DNA of 64,000 nucleotides. It comes from Dyella sp. A6. Its GTDB lineage: Bacteria; Pseudomonadota; Gammaproteobacteria; Xanthomonadales; Rhodanobacteraceae. How positions within the stretch are numbered: position 1 is the stretch's first letter; each line of letters starts with the position of its first letter. The notes below the pieces were generated by a model, which saw only the letters and a list, made by a program, of their open reading frames with translations, was not told the DNA's origin and made no database searches. The stretch covers positions 2,356,001 to 2,420,000 of the forward strand of contig NZ_CP132911.1 in assembly GCF_036320485.1 (NCBI RefSeq), in the 5' to 3' direction. Made by a program: the position numbers and the translations under genes. Shown here one piece after another: positions 34,428-43,590 of the stretch.

Positions 34428-34537
34428 GACGAACTCCTGCAGGCAGTCGATGACCAGGCAACTTAACATGACCGTCCGGACCGGGCATGCCGACAGCGCC
34501 GTTCCTGCACGGCAAGGATGCCGCTACGATCATCCCG

Positions 34538-35386
34538 ATGACGCCTCTGGATTCCACGCTCGCCCAACTCGAACGCGATGCCTCGCTTGTCCTTCCCGCA
34601 CGGTTGAAAGCGCGCACGGAGGCCCTGGACTGGCTCGAACGCATGTTCCCGGAAGACATACCGCACACCCGCCTGGACGCGCGCGTGCAGGCCCTGCGGG
34701 AGCGGCTGAGCGCCGCCGATGCCGGCCTGTTCCACAGCCTGCGCGAAGCGATCCGCCAGGGGCACGGCATCGCGGCCATGGAACCATGGCTGGACGAAAC
34801 CCCGGCCGGAGGCGACGGCTACGACCACGCCGACGCGCTGGTCAGCGGCATTCTTCAGCTGGAAGAACCCGCGACACCGGCGGTGACGCTATCGCCGGAC
34901 ATGGTGTTCTACCAGCCCACCCCGGCCCGGCACATCTTCAGCCTGCTGCGGCAGCTTCGGCTGGCACCTGACGACGTGCTGGTGGACATCGGCTCCGGAC
35001 TCGGCCACGTGCCACTGCTGGCGGCGATCCTCACGCCCGCACGCAGCATCGGCATCGAACTCGAGCCTGCCTACGTCGCCTGCGCCCGGCATGCGGCGGA
35101 TGCGCTGGCGCTCAGGCGGGTCCGCTTCGATGCCGTCGATGCGCGTGCCGCCAACTACGCCGAAGGCAACGTGTTCTATCTCTACACACCGTTCCGCGGC
35201 AGCGTGCTGCGGGCCGTACTCGACACGCTGCACGAATGCAGCACACGGCGTGACATACGCGTCTGCACCTACGGCCCTTGCACCGCGACCGTCGCCGGCG
35301 AGACATGGCTGACACCGCTGGACTCCCGCGTGAGCAGCGACCAGGTCGCCATCTTCACCTCGCGGGCACCGGACGCGATGGCTTAG
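34538..35386 (+). CDS. Class I SAM-dependent methyltransferase-like protein
   Basis: 282 aa. The N-terminal half is helical with no clear family. The C-terminal half carries a Rossmann motif LVDIGSGLGHVPLLAAI (motif I), IGIELEPAYVACAR (acidic end of beta 2) and VFYLYTPFRGSVLRAVLD (beta 4-5). The substrate is unknown. Start ATG at 34538 is preferred to an in-frame ATG at 34487; neither has a strong Shine-Dalgarno. Its TAG stop overlaps the stop of the convergent GGDEF gene by 3 bases (35384-35386). Confidence 0.75.
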   Translation: MTPLDSTLAQLERDASLVLPARLKARTEALDWLERMFPEDIPHTRLDARVQALRERLSAADAGLFHSLREAIRQGHGIAAMEPWLDETPAGGDGYDHADALVSGILQLEEPATPAVTLSPDMVFYQPTPARHIFSLLRQLRLAPDDVLVDIGSGLGHVPLLAAILTPARSIGIELEPAYVACARHAADALALRRVRFDAVDARAANYAEGNVFYLYTPFRGSVLRAVLDTLHECSTRRDIRVCTYGPCTATVAGETWLTPLDSRVSSDQVAIFTSRAPDAMA

Positions 35387-36420
35387 TGCTGCAGCCGTTC
35401 CTTGCGCTGGCGCTTGACCTGGTACATGGCCGCATCGGCTCGCTCCAGCAATGCTTCCGCATCGGAGGCGCCCGGCTCGGCCACGATCACTCCGATGCTC
35501 GGTCCGTCGTAATCGATCGTGAGCTCGCCCAGTGCGAAGCTGCCACAGGTTGCAGCCAGCAGCCGTGCCGACAAGGCTTCGGCCATGGCTGGTGCGGCAT
35601 CGGCTGCGGCCGACGAGAGCACCACGAATTCATCGCCACCCTGCCGTGCCACCAGATCCAGCCCGCGTAGCACGCCCTGCAGGCGCTGGCCGATGGCGAT
35701 CAGGAAACGGTCGCCTATGGCGTGGCCGTAGCGGTCGTTGATGCCCTTGAATCCGTCCAGGTCGATGAAGGCGACCAGCACCCGCCCACCGTCCGTGGCC
35801 GTCGCAGCAAGACGTCGTTCCATCGATTCGAGCAGGGCACGACGGTTGGGCAAGCGCGTCACCTGATCGGTATGCGCGCTGACCGACAGTTCGTCGTTGG
35901 CCTGACGCAGCGACTGCACGGTCTGTTCCCGCTCGACCTGCTGGGCGATCAGCTTCGAGAACATTTCCATCACGTGCATGGCCCCGGGTACGCCAGGCCG
36001 GCGCTCGTCACTGGCCGCGCACAAGGTGCCGTACAGGTGGCCGTCACCGGTATGCACCGGCGTACTGGCATACGTCGCAATGCCGAGTTCGCGCGCCGCA
36101 TCGACATTGCCCCAGCGTTCGGGCACGTCGCTGACATAGGTACTGCCGTCTTCGAGTGCCCGTTTGCACAGCGTGTCCTCCCACGGAACGGAGAGACCCT
36201 CGGGCACCTTCATCCGGCGCGTGTTGCGGGCAAACAGAATCCGCTGGTAACCAGCCTCGATGTCGATCGTGGTGAGGTAGGTCGACTCCAGCCCCGTCAC
36301 TGTTTCCAGCAGCTCGAGCAATGGCCGGACCAGTGTTTCCAGCGAATCCGCCTGGGCGACAACGTCGGGCAGAGCGTCGATCAGCTCGCGCACGACCGGG
36401 TCGGTAGAAAGCATCGTCAT
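35383..36420 (-). CDS. Diguanylate cyclase with GAF sensor domain
   Basis: 345 aa. Residues about 15-170 form a GAF domain (ALPDVVAQADSLETLVRPLLELL, GYQRILFARNTRRM, CKRALEDGSTYVSDV, IATYASTPVHTGDGHLYGTLC; each shown separately). Residues about 190-345 form a GGDEF domain with RQGGDEFVVL, GGDEF at 261-265 intact and an RxxD inhibitory site RGLD at 252-255. It should therefore produce c-di-GMP with product inhibition. No membrane span. The upstream M14 peptidase gene ends 20 bp before its start on the same strand. Confidence 0.9.
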   Translation of the reverse strand: MTMLSTDPVVRELIDALPDVVAQADSLETLVRPLLELLETVTGLESTYLTTIDIEAGYQRILFARNTRRMKVPEGLSVPWEDTLCKRALEDGSTYVSDVPERWGNVDAARELGIATYASTPVHTGDGHLYGTLCAASDERRPGVPGAMHVMEMFSKLIAQQVEREQTVQSLRQANDELSVSAHTDQVTRLPNRRALLESMERRLAATATDGGRVLVAFIDLDGFKGINDRYGHAIGDRFLIAIGQRLQGVLRGLDLVARQGGDEFVVLSSAAADAAPAMAEALSARLLAATCGSFALGELTIDYDGPSIGVIVAEPGASDAEALLERADAAMYQVKRQRKERLQH

Positions 36421-36440
36421 CGAAACACCCGCGCCTGGGT

Positions 36441-37370
36441 TCAGGCCATGTGTGCCAAGGCGAAATCGATGGCCGCGTGCACGGCGGCCACCTGCGCGGC
36501 ATTGCACAGCTCGGGCGTGGCGCGCGGGCTGTCCGGATAGACCTCGGTGGTCGTGGTGTAGCGCGCGCCACTGATCCCCGCGCACAAGCCCAGCGGCTTC
36601 AGCGCATAGTTGATGACGCCCGGCGCAACCACCGGCGAACCGATGATCTCGCCACGTTCGTCAGCCGGCGCGATGTGGGTGACCTTCGCCACCGCCTCGA
36701 TCACCGCCTTCTGGAATGCCGGTTGCGGATTCTCGCTGTCGTCCACCAGGTAGAAGCCGTCCGGAATCGTATCCGGCGCGTAGACCTTGCCGTCGCGTGC
36801 CGCCAGTGCGGGACGGAACTCGGACTCGTCGCTGTCGGTGGTCTCGTGCAGGTCGATATGCATCACGATGCGCTCGTGCAGCGGTGCGACCAGCCGCATC
36901 AGCGCGGCCGACTCGCCGGCCGGGCTGTCCGCGTGGAACGAGCGGTTCGGGTCGATCGCATCCGGGTTCCAGCGGTGGATCCGCTCGTAGGCCCACGGAC
37001 TGACGCACGGCACGATCAGCAGGTTGGCACGGCCGTCGTAGGCCGATGCATGCTGCTCGGCGAATTGCAGCGCGCCATGCACGCCACTGGTTTCGTAACC
37101 GTGCACGCCACCCGTCACCAGCATGCACGGCAACTCGTCGGACCAGCCGCGCGAGCGCAGCGCGAACAACGGGAAGCTGCCGTCAGGCGCGTAATCCAGG
37201 CAACCGTATTCCTCGACATCGAAACGCGACCGCAGCCGCTCGACCACGCTCAACACGTCCTGTTCGTAACTGCGTTGCGGACGCTGCTGCGAGCGCCACT
37301 CGGCCCGCTCCGCGGCACCCCAGGGCTGGCCCGGTGTACCGATGGGATAAAACGACGACGTGCTGGTCAT
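36441..37370 (-). CDS. M14 family metallocarboxypeptidase
   Basis: 309 aa from ATG at 37370. Zinc-site elements of the M14 fold are GGVHGYETSG (HxxE) and MHIDLHETTD (third ligand His). NPDAIDPNRSFHADSP resembles the N-P-x-D-x-N-R substrate-binding region, and the catalytic Glu is likely in TTTEVYPDSP. Carboxypeptidases of this type remove C-terminal residues or act on amide bonds in small molecules. No signal peptide is seen, so it is cytoplasmic. It lies directly upstream of the GGDEF gene on the same strand. Confidence 0.88.
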   Translation of the reverse strand: MTSTSSFYPIGTPGQPWGAAERAEWRSQQRPQRSYEQDVLSVVERLRSRFDVEEYGCLDYAPDGSFPLFALRSRGWSDELPCMLVTGGVHGYETSGVHGALQFAEQHASAYDGRANLLIVPCVSPWAYERIHRWNPDAIDPNRSFHADSPAGESAALMRLVAPLHERIVMHIDLHETTDSDESEFRPALAARDGKVYAPDTIPDGFYLVDDSENPQPAFQKAVIEAVAKVTHIAPADERGEIIGSPVVAPGVINYALKPLGLCAGISGARYTTTTEVYPDSPRATPELCNAAQVAAVHAAIDFALAHMA

Positions 37371-37439
37371 GCCACTACTCTCTGGGTCATGTAAGGGAAC
37401 CCCCACACGATAACCGAAGCCGGCGGCAGCTACCGAGCC

Positions 37440-39029
37440 CTAGTGCGTGGTGGCAGCAGCCTCCGGTTCACCATCGCCGAGCCCGTGCCGCCGATACGCC
37501 TTCATCCGCCATACCCGCAGATGCAGCACCGTGGCCTTGCCGCCCCGGGCGCTGGCCGACCAGCGCAGTTGCTCGCTGCCCGGGAAAAAGCGCTCGGTCA
37601 TCACCGTGCGGCCACCGTCGGCGAAGACCTCGATGATCGAACGGTCGACGAACAGATGCAGACGCAGGTGCCGGTCGTGCATGTCGACCCTGGCCACCTG
37701 GCGGCCACCGAAGGCATCGCTGAAATGCGGCCCCGAGCGGTCCCGGTCGACGAAGATCTCGTTCACGGCGGGATTCGCGCCGATCTGCGTGACGTAACCC
37801 TTGGCATCGGTGATCGTGAACAGGATCTGCCGCGCATGACCGGTGTCGATGTCCAGCTCGAGCTCGGCCGAACGACCATCGGTCACCCACCGCGACAGGT
37901 CGAGCGGCGTCCCGTCCAGCGTCAGCTTGCTGGCGGTGCGTGGGTCCGCGCGCAGGGACTGCAACTCGCGGACCGGTGCCTGCCACAGGCGGAATCCGTC
38001 CGCGCCACGATGCAGGGTCAGCACCCGCGGCAGCGACATCGCACCGCGTTCGGGGTAACCCGGTATCGCCTGCGAATAGGCGTGCCCGTCGGCCCAGCCG
38101 ATCAGTAGGCGCCGGCCGTCGCTGGCGGGTATGTCGTTCCAGGTGGAACTGGCATAGAAGTCGGCGCCCTTGTCGATCCAGCGCGGCGCGCTGCCCCAAG
38201 ACGGATCGGGCACGAAACGCTTACCGTCGAAGCTGCCGACGAAATACTGCGCGCCCGATCCGGCCGGTGCGCCATTGCTCAGGTTCACCGCCAGCACCCA
38301 GCGCGTTTCGCCTGGATGGCCCACGACCGGCATCGGATACAGATCGGGACACTCCCACTCGCGCGCTCGTGCGCCGGCCGGTCCGAACACGCTGGCAAGC
38401 GTCCAGTCGATCAGGTTCGGCGAATCGTAGATCGCCACCTGGTTGGCGGTGGCGCGCACCACCGCCATCACCCAGTGATGCCCCGGCGCATACCAGAACA
38501 CCTTGGGATCGCGAAACTCGGTCGAGCCGATGTCGAGCACCGGCTTGTCTCCGTAGCGCGTCCAGGCAAGGCCGCCGTCGTTACTGTAGGCCAGGTACTG
38601 CGCCTGGATTTTCGTCTTCGGATTGAAACCGGTATACAGCGCCACCAACGGTGGCTGGCCGGACTTGCCCAGACCGCTGGTGTCATGCCAGTCGACCACC
38701 GCGCTGCCGGAAAACGCCATCACATCCGTTTCCGGAATCGCGACCGGCAAGAGGTGCCAGTGCACCAGGTCGCGGCTGACCGCGTGTCCCCAGTTCATGT
38801 GCCCCCACAGGTCGCCGTAGGGGTTGTACTGGAAGAACAGGTTGTACTGGCCCTTGTACCAGACCAGCCCGTTCGGATCGTTCATCCAGTTGCGCGTCGG
38901 CGTGAAGTGGTAACGCGGCCGGTACATGTCCGGCTTCGGCGGCCCATCCTGCGCTTGTGCCAGTCCGGACCCGGCCGCGCCAGCCAGCAGCAGGACGACC
39001 ACCCCGACGAACCACCGGACCCTGGACAT
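37440..39029 (-). CDS. Secreted GH32 fructanase (levanase/invertase-type)
   Basis: 529 aa from ATG at 39029, signal peptide MSRVRWFVGVVVLLLAGAAG...AQA. The GH32 triad is visible: nucleophile Asp51 in WMNDPNG, the transition-state Asp in FRDPKVF, and the acid/base Glu in WECPDLY. The beta-propeller is followed by a C-terminal beta-sandwich (from about residue 380, ending in VDRSIIEVFADGGRTVMTER, typical of GH32C). It hydrolyses beta-fructosides such as levan, inulin or sucrose outside the cell. The esterase gene lies 84 bp upstream on the same strand. Confidence 0.94.
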   Translation of the reverse strand: MSRVRWFVGVVVLLLAGAAGSGLAQAQDGPPKPDMYRPRYHFTPTRNWMNDPNGLVWYKGQYNLFFQYNPYGDLWGHMNWGHAVSRDLVHWHLLPVAIPETDVMAFSGSAVVDWHDTSGLGKSGQPPLVALYTGFNPKTKIQAQYLAYSNDGGLAWTRYGDKPVLDIGSTEFRDPKVFWYAPGHHWVMAVVRATANQVAIYDSPNLIDWTLASVFGPAGARAREWECPDLYPMPVVGHPGETRWVLAVNLSNGAPAGSGAQYFVGSFDGKRFVPDPSWGSAPRWIDKGADFYASSTWNDIPASDGRRLLIGWADGHAYSQAIPGYPERGAMSLPRVLTLHRGADGFRLWQAPVRELQSLRADPRTASKLTLDGTPLDLSRWVTDGRSAELELDIDTGHARQILFTITDAKGYVTQIGANPAVNEIFVDRDRSGPHFSDAFGGRQVARVDMHDRHLRLHLFVDRSIIEVFADGGRTVMTERFFPGSEQLRWSASARGGKATVLHLRVWRMKAYRRHGLGDGEPEAAATTH

Positions 39030-39113
39030 GGCGCTGAACCCCTGGCTGGCAAGCGATGCGCCAAGCCTAGCGCATCGCTGCTGCCACATCGCAGGCGCGA
39101 TGCGGCATCCGGT

Positions 39114-40727
39114 TTACAGGTGCGCGTCGGGCTCGAAATGCTGCAGGAACTCGTAGCGCGCTGCCTTGTGGTCGACGATAGTATGCGTGTGCGCACCGAT
39201 CACCTGGCGCAGCAGCCCGCCGTCCTTCGGCGCCGTCGCCGGCCAGTGCGGCAAACCCTTGCCGTTCGGGTTGCCGGTCTTGATGAAGTTGGCCCAGTAG
39301 GCCTCCATGGTGGTCGAAACCCTGCGGTCGACCGGCGTCCACGCATATACATGGTTGCCGTCAAGGTTGCCCAGTGCGTATTCGATCTCGCCGCTGTGCA
39401 CCGCGCCCGGATCGGGACCAGCACTGCCGTCGCGCTTGGCCGGGCGCCCCTTGTCGAAATAGTAGTAATACACCGGCGCCTCACCGGTCTGGCGCTGCAG
39501 ATGCATCCAGCGCCAGGTGGCGAAGGCGATGAACTGGTCGCCGGCCAGCGCCGTGCCGGAGGCCTTCACCTGCGCCTCGGTCTGCCCCGGATACAGCTTC
39601 AATGCTTCATTCGCCTGGCTGCCGAACTGCTTTTCCAGCACCGCGCGGTAGTTGGCCGGGGTCGGTGGCTTGTCGCCGAACAGGCTGGCGTAATAACCCT
39701 CCTGCGAGTTCGAACCCACCAGCAGCGGAATATGCGCCTGCTCACCGGCCTTGAAGATGGCCTCGGGCGAACGCGGGAAGAACCAGCCGTCGATGTTCGG
39801 TCCGAAGCCGTCGATGGTCGAACCGAATGCAGCCGCGCTCTTGTCGCCGCAGGCTTTCAGCAGTTTGTCCGCGCTCATCGCGCGCAGGTCCGCCAGTGAA
39901 TGGGCACCGACATCCCGCATGAAGGCCTCGCCCTGCTGCTCGCTCAGTGCCAAAGGCCGTGGCTTGAGATTGCCGAGCACCGCGCCGCTCTCGCCGATGG
40001 CCTGATGCATCAGGCCCTTCGACAACGGCGAAGCCATCTGTGCGGATACCGACATCGAGCCGGCCGATTCACCACCGATGGTGACCCGCGACGGATCGCC
40101 GCCGAAAGCCGCGATATTGCGTTGCACCCAATGCAGCGCGGCATTCTGGTCGAGCAGCCCGTAGTTGCCGGTGGCGTGGTACGGGGATTCCCTGGCCAAC
40201 GCCGGCAGCGCCAGGAAGCCGAATACGTCCAGCCGGTAGTTCACGGTCACCGTGACGATGCCGCGGCGGGCCAGGCTGGCACCGTCGTAGCGCGACTCCG
40301 AGCCGTCGCCGGTGAGGAAACCACCGCCATAGAAATACACCAGCACCGGCAGCTTCTTGCCTTCGCTGTGCGCCGGCGTCCACACGTTCAGATACAGGCA
40401 GTCCTCGCTCATGCCGTTGGAACGGAACACCATGTCGCTGAACAGTGGCCGCTGCATGCAGCGCGGTGCGAAGCGGTCGGCCTTGCGCACGCCGATCCAC
40501 GGTGCCACCGGTTGCGGCGGTTTCCAGCGCAGCGCGCCAAGCGGCGGCGCGGCATAGGGAATGCCCTTGAATTCGTCCAGCCCCATGCGCGCATTGCGGA
40601 TGCCCGACAACTGCCCGCTGTCGACATGCACTTCCGGCGGCGTGCCTGTCGCCATGACCGATACCGCCGACATCGCAAGCGTCACCCCCAGCAGGACACG
40701 GCTAATGCGCGCGAATGCAGTGGACAT
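39114..40727 (-). CDS. Exported type B carboxylesterase/lipase family protein
   Basis: 537 aa from ATG at 40727 (GAGG 9 nt upstream; in-frame GTG 40742 and ATG 40733 are alternatives). Signal peptide ISRVLLGVTLAMSAVSVMA. Motifs: DEFKGIPYAAPPLGALRW, EDCLYLNVWTP, YFYGGGFLTGDG (oxyanion hole GGG) and IGGESAGSMS (nucleophile Ser). C-terminal Asp/Glu and His (VIGAHTHT region) complete an alpha/beta-hydrolase triad. It hydrolyses carboxylic esters; the substrate is unknown, though its position upstream of GH32 may mean deacylation of plant glycans. Confidence 0.92.
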   Translation of the reverse strand: MSTAFARISRVLLGVTLAMSAVSVMATGTPPEVHVDSGQLSGIRNARMGLDEFKGIPYAAPPLGALRWKPPQPVAPWIGVRKADRFAPRCMQRPLFSDMVFRSNGMSEDCLYLNVWTPAHSEGKKLPVLVYFYGGGFLTGDGSESRYDGASLARRGIVTVTVNYRLDVFGFLALPALARESPYHATGNYGLLDQNAALHWVQRNIAAFGGDPSRVTIGGESAGSMSVSAQMASPLSKGLMHQAIGESGAVLGNLKPRPLALSEQQGEAFMRDVGAHSLADLRAMSADKLLKACGDKSAAAFGSTIDGFGPNIDGWFFPRSPEAIFKAGEQAHIPLLVGSNSQEGYYASLFGDKPPTPANYRAVLEKQFGSQANEALKLYPGQTEAQVKASGTALAGDQFIAFATWRWMHLQRQTGEAPVYYYYFDKGRPAKRDGSAGPDPGAVHSGEIEYALGNLDGNHVYAWTPVDRRVSTTMEAYWANFIKTGNPNGKGLPHWPATAPKDGGLLRQVIGAHTHTIVDHKAARYEFLQHFEPDAHL

Positions 40728-40770
40728 GATCATGAGCCTCACATGGACAATGAACGCCCATCATAGCGAT

Positions 40771-40785
40771 ATGACAGCGCTGACG
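40771..40785. promoter_or_regulatory. Weak match to the chitinase-type operator upstream of the esterase gene
   Basis: ATGACAGCGCTGACG contains TGACA-GCGC-TG, i.e. the left arm and CG-centred core of the TGACA-RCGY-TGTCA pattern, with the right arm broken. It lies about 45 bp upstream of the esterase start. Suggestive only. Confidence 0.25.
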
Positions 40786-40916
40786 GCAGCGTGCCGGAGC
40801 ATCGTCGAAGCGTGTACATGGGCACCATCGCACGTTGCGCGGTGCCACATGCCCGGACGCCGGGAGACAAGCTCCCGGCGTCCGGCCCGGGTGAGCCCGG
40901 GATGCGCGTTTCGGAC

Positions 40917-41993
40917 TCAGTTCGACTCGGTGAACTGGATGTACGGCATCGAGCCGCCGTAGGCACTGCAGCTGCCCAGGTTGAGGTTGTTGCTCTCGCC
41001 GGTGGAACCGGAATTAGCCACACAGCTCGGCACGCTGGTGGCGCCGTCGTTCACCGCCACGTTGACCGTCAGCGACGAACCGCTGTTGAAGTCGGCCTCC
41101 GAACCGCCGGCGTTGCCGACGACGTTGAACTCGGACGAGTTCCACACCTGCGACAGGTACAGCACGCTGTCGCTGCCGCTGGAGCTGTAGGCATTGGTAC
41201 CGTAGGTGAAGACGACCGTGTCGTTGCCGCCGGAGGTCACGGTGCCGGTCAGCTTCGCGCTCGCCAGGTCGGTCGCCGGCACATCCGGCGCAACCGTGAT
41301 CGCACTGTTGCGATAGCAGTCGCCATAACCGTCGCTACCCCAGCTGCGCGGGCAGCGACGACCGCCGTAGCCGATCAGCCAGTACTGCATGAACACCGAG
41401 GCCTCGCCGCTGGTCTGGTAGTCCGGCGCATAGACGAACTGCTGCCAGATCGTGCAGCCCGAACGACCGCCACAGGCGGAGGTAGTGGAATTGAAGCTGG
41501 AATTGATCTGCAGCGAATACTCGTTCGCCCCGAGAATGCCGCCGCCCCCATACGACGCCACGCCGACACCGGTCTCCGAGGTCACCCCACTGACCGAGGG
41601 GAAGCTGCCGACCGTCTCGCTGATCAGCGACGCGGTCTGGATGGTGTAGTCGTTGCCATTGCCGGTGGTCTGCGAACTGCCGTTGGTCTGCGCAATACCG
41701 AACGCATGCCAGCGCGGCACCGGATGCGAGCGCGGAGCCATGTCGTTGCAGGCGACCTGCTGCCATACGATGCTCGGGTAGACAGCATGGAAGCAGCCCT
41801 GCGCCGGCGTGGCGACATGCGCCATGTCATGACGCCAGGATGCACGTGCGGCCGCCTCCAGCGGGCCAACCTGCGCATCGCTGGCACTCGATCCGAACGA
41901 GTACCCGGCCGGGGCCGCAAACGCTGACGGCAACAAGGCCGCTCCGGCGAGTCCCATGGCGAGCAGGCAGGTCATCTTGAGCTTGGATTGCAT
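40917..41993 (-). CDS. Secreted protein of unknown function, Cys/Gly/Ser-rich
   Basis: 358 aa from ATG at 41993, with GAGGAG 7 nt upstream. Signal peptide MQSKLKMTCLLAMGLAGAALL...AFA. The mature part has an unusual composition rich in Ser, Thr, Gly and Asn, with several cysteines that could form disulfides: CFHAVYPSIVWQQVACNDM, SACGGRSGCTIWQQFVYA, RRCPRSWGSDGYGDC and SVPSCVANSG. The repeated WQQ after a Cys, and the beta-rich pattern, suggest a compact exported domain. No catalytic motif or known family was recognised. It lies alone, with a 636-bp gene-free region upstream. Confidence 0.75.
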   Translation of the reverse strand: MQSKLKMTCLLAMGLAGAALLPSAFAAPAGYSFGSSASDAQVGPLEAAARASWRHDMAHVATPAQGCFHAVYPSIVWQQVACNDMAPRSHPVPRWHAFGIAQTNGSSQTTGNGNDYTIQTASLISETVGSFPSVSGVTSETGVGVASYGGGGILGANEYSLQINSSFNSTTSACGGRSGCTIWQQFVYAPDYQTSGEASVFMQYWLIGYGGRRCPRSWGSDGYGDCYRNSAITVAPDVPATDLASAKLTGTVTSGGNDTVVFTYGTNAYSSSGSDSVLYLSQVWNSSEFNVVGNAGGSEADFNSGSSLTVNVAVNDGATSVPSCVANSGSTGESNNLNLGSCSAYGGSMPYIQFTESN

Positions 41994-42629
41994 TGCGATC
42001 TCCTCAGAATATGTAACTGCATGGGTTTCGAATCCCCTCGACAGAACGAGGGGCTGGCTTTCCCAACTACACATCTCGCAAATACAGGCAGCACGTCGCA
42101 GCGTGCTGCATCGGGGACACCGGACGATTCACGGCGACACGATTCGACGGCCTCGGGACATCGCACGTCACGCCACATCCGGGACCGCATGGCATGGACA
42201 TGCGCGCGCACATCCGCACGGGTGAGGCATGCGCCGCGTTCGCAGCGGGCGGCTCACATCCAGCATGCGTCGATCACTACATCATCGATGCCGCAGCAGC
42301 GACAGGTATCCCATCGCCATGCGACAAGCCCCCATAACGCCCCTCGTCCGTTTCCCCGTGGCCTCGATCCGTCCTTCATCCCCAGCGACTCAACCGGGGC
42401 GATTCGCCGAATTGCTCGGCACGCCCCGCAAGAGTCGACGTCACTATGCGCAGACGATGCCATCACACGATGTGACACGGGACACGTTACGGCACTGGCA
42501 TTTTCTTGCGGCACGTGCTTGCTTGCACGTGCCTTACAAATCGCGGCAAAAAGGCTACCCCTGTAGATTTGGGCCACCGTCCCCACATACGGCGGAGGGC
42601 CATTCCGGCCACGCATTCGAGGTCAAGCC
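41994..42629. other. Gene-free region with three inverted repeats
   Basis: No frame here has convincing codon use. It contains CCCCTCG/CGAGGGG near 42036-42055, GCAGCACG/CGTGCTGC (42088-42109, 8-bp stem) and the 24-bp repeat at 42510-42533. A small RNA or two long leaders are possible; nothing identifies one. Confidence 0.4.
42510..42533. promoter_or_regulatory. 24-bp inverted repeat upstream of trxC
   Basis: GGCACGTGC-TTGCTT-GCACGTGCC, perfect 9-bp arms, 96 bp before the trxC start, followed at once by TTACAA (a -35-like hexamer). Candidate operator or hairpin. Confidence 0.45.
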
Positions 42630-43067
42630 ATGAGCGACGCACTCCACATCGTCTGTCCGCACTGCGAGGCAGTGAACCGCGTGCCGGCCGAGCGCCTTGG
42701 CGCAGCCCCGACCTGCGGCCGCTGCCATCAGGCGCTGTTCCAGCGACAGCCGCACGAAGTGAACGACGCCGCTTTCCAGAAGCACCTGGCGCGCAACGAC
42801 ATCCCGGTGCTGGTGGACTTCTGGGCACCGTGGTGCGGCCCGTGCCGGATGATGGCGCCGCAGTTCGTGCAGGCGGCCGCGCAGCTGGAGCCGCGGGTGC
42901 GTCTGCTCAAACTGGATACCGAAGCGGAACAGGCTGTGGGCGCCCGCTACGACATCCGCAGCATTCCCACCCTCGCGCTGTTCCGCGGCGGCCGTGAAAT
43001 CGCCCGCCAGGCAGGCGCCATGCAAAGCGCGGGCATCGTGCAGTGGGCACGCTCGCACGGCGCCTGA
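42630..43067 (+). CDS. trxC: Thioredoxin 2 (zinc-binding thioredoxin TrxC)
   Basis: 145 aa, the standard TrxC length. The N-terminal zinc module has two CxxC pairs, Cys9-x-x-Cys12 and Cys29-x-x-Cys32, then a thioredoxin domain with the active site WCGPC (Cys69, Cys72) and the cis-proline RSIPTLALF. It reduces protein disulfides in the cytoplasm and is usually induced by oxidative stress. Monocistronic on the plus strand, converging on the DUF1801 gene. Confidence 0.96.
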   Translation: MSDALHIVCPHCEAVNRVPAERLGAAPTCGRCHQALFQRQPHEVNDAAFQKHLARNDIPVLVDFWAPWCGPCRMMAPQFVQAAAQLEPRVRLLKLDTEAEQAVGARYDIRSIPTLALFRGGREIARQAGAMQSAGIVQWARSHGA

Positions 43068-43094
43068 GGATAGCCGGGCGCGTCGCGAACAGAC

Positions 43095-43586
43095 TCAGCC
43101 CACCGCTTTCACGATCAGGGCCGCGATGCGCTTTTCCACGGCCGGCGTCCATGCCGTCAGCGCGAATGCCGTCGGCCACATCGCACCATCGTCGAGGCCG
43201 GCCTTGTCGCTGAAACCGAGCGTGGCGTAGCGGGTTCCGAACTTCTGCGAGCTCTGGAAGAAGCAGAGAATCTTGCCGTCCCGCGCATACGCCGGCATGC
43301 CGTACCACGTCCTGGGCACCAGCATCGGCGCGCGGACCTTGAGCAAGGCATGCAGCCGGCCCGCCATCTCGCGGTCCGGCTCCGGCATCGAGGCGATTTT
43401 GTCCAGCACATCACGCTCGCCATCGGCGCCGCGACGAGCGGACGCCTTCGTTTCACGGGTGCGCTCGCGCATCGCCGCGCGTTCCTCGGCGGAGAAGCCT
43501 GCCGTCGATGTTTCCGCCCGGCGACGGACGACGGCTTTCTTCGCGGCCTTGGCCGGTGACCGGATCTCGGGTGTCGTGCGTGCCAT
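43095..43586 (-). CDS. DUF1801 family protein
   Basis: 163 aa. A basic, Ala/Lys/Arg-rich N-terminal 45 residues ([16 protein letters not shown]) precedes a DUF1801-like domain: [52 protein letters not shown] and [16 protein letters not shown]. Proteins of this group include YdhG and iron chaperone-like proteins, but function is not settled. Last gene of an AraC-VOC-DUF1801 operon, starting 4 bp after the VOC gene. Confidence 0.85.
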   Translation of the reverse strand: MARTTPEIRSPAKAAKKAVVRRRAETSTAGFSAEERAAMRERTRETKASARRGADGERDVLDKIASMPEPDREMAGRLHALLKVRAPMLVPRTWYGMPAYARDGKILCFFQSSQKFGTRYATLGFSDKAGLDDGAMWPTAFALTAWTPAVEKRIAALIVKAVG

Positions 43587-43590
43587 GTAC

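Noticed and set aside
42024..42040. GGGTTTCGAATCCC, which looks like the T-arm of a tRNA.
   Set aside because: The stem does not pair properly and no anticodon or acceptor arms surround it.
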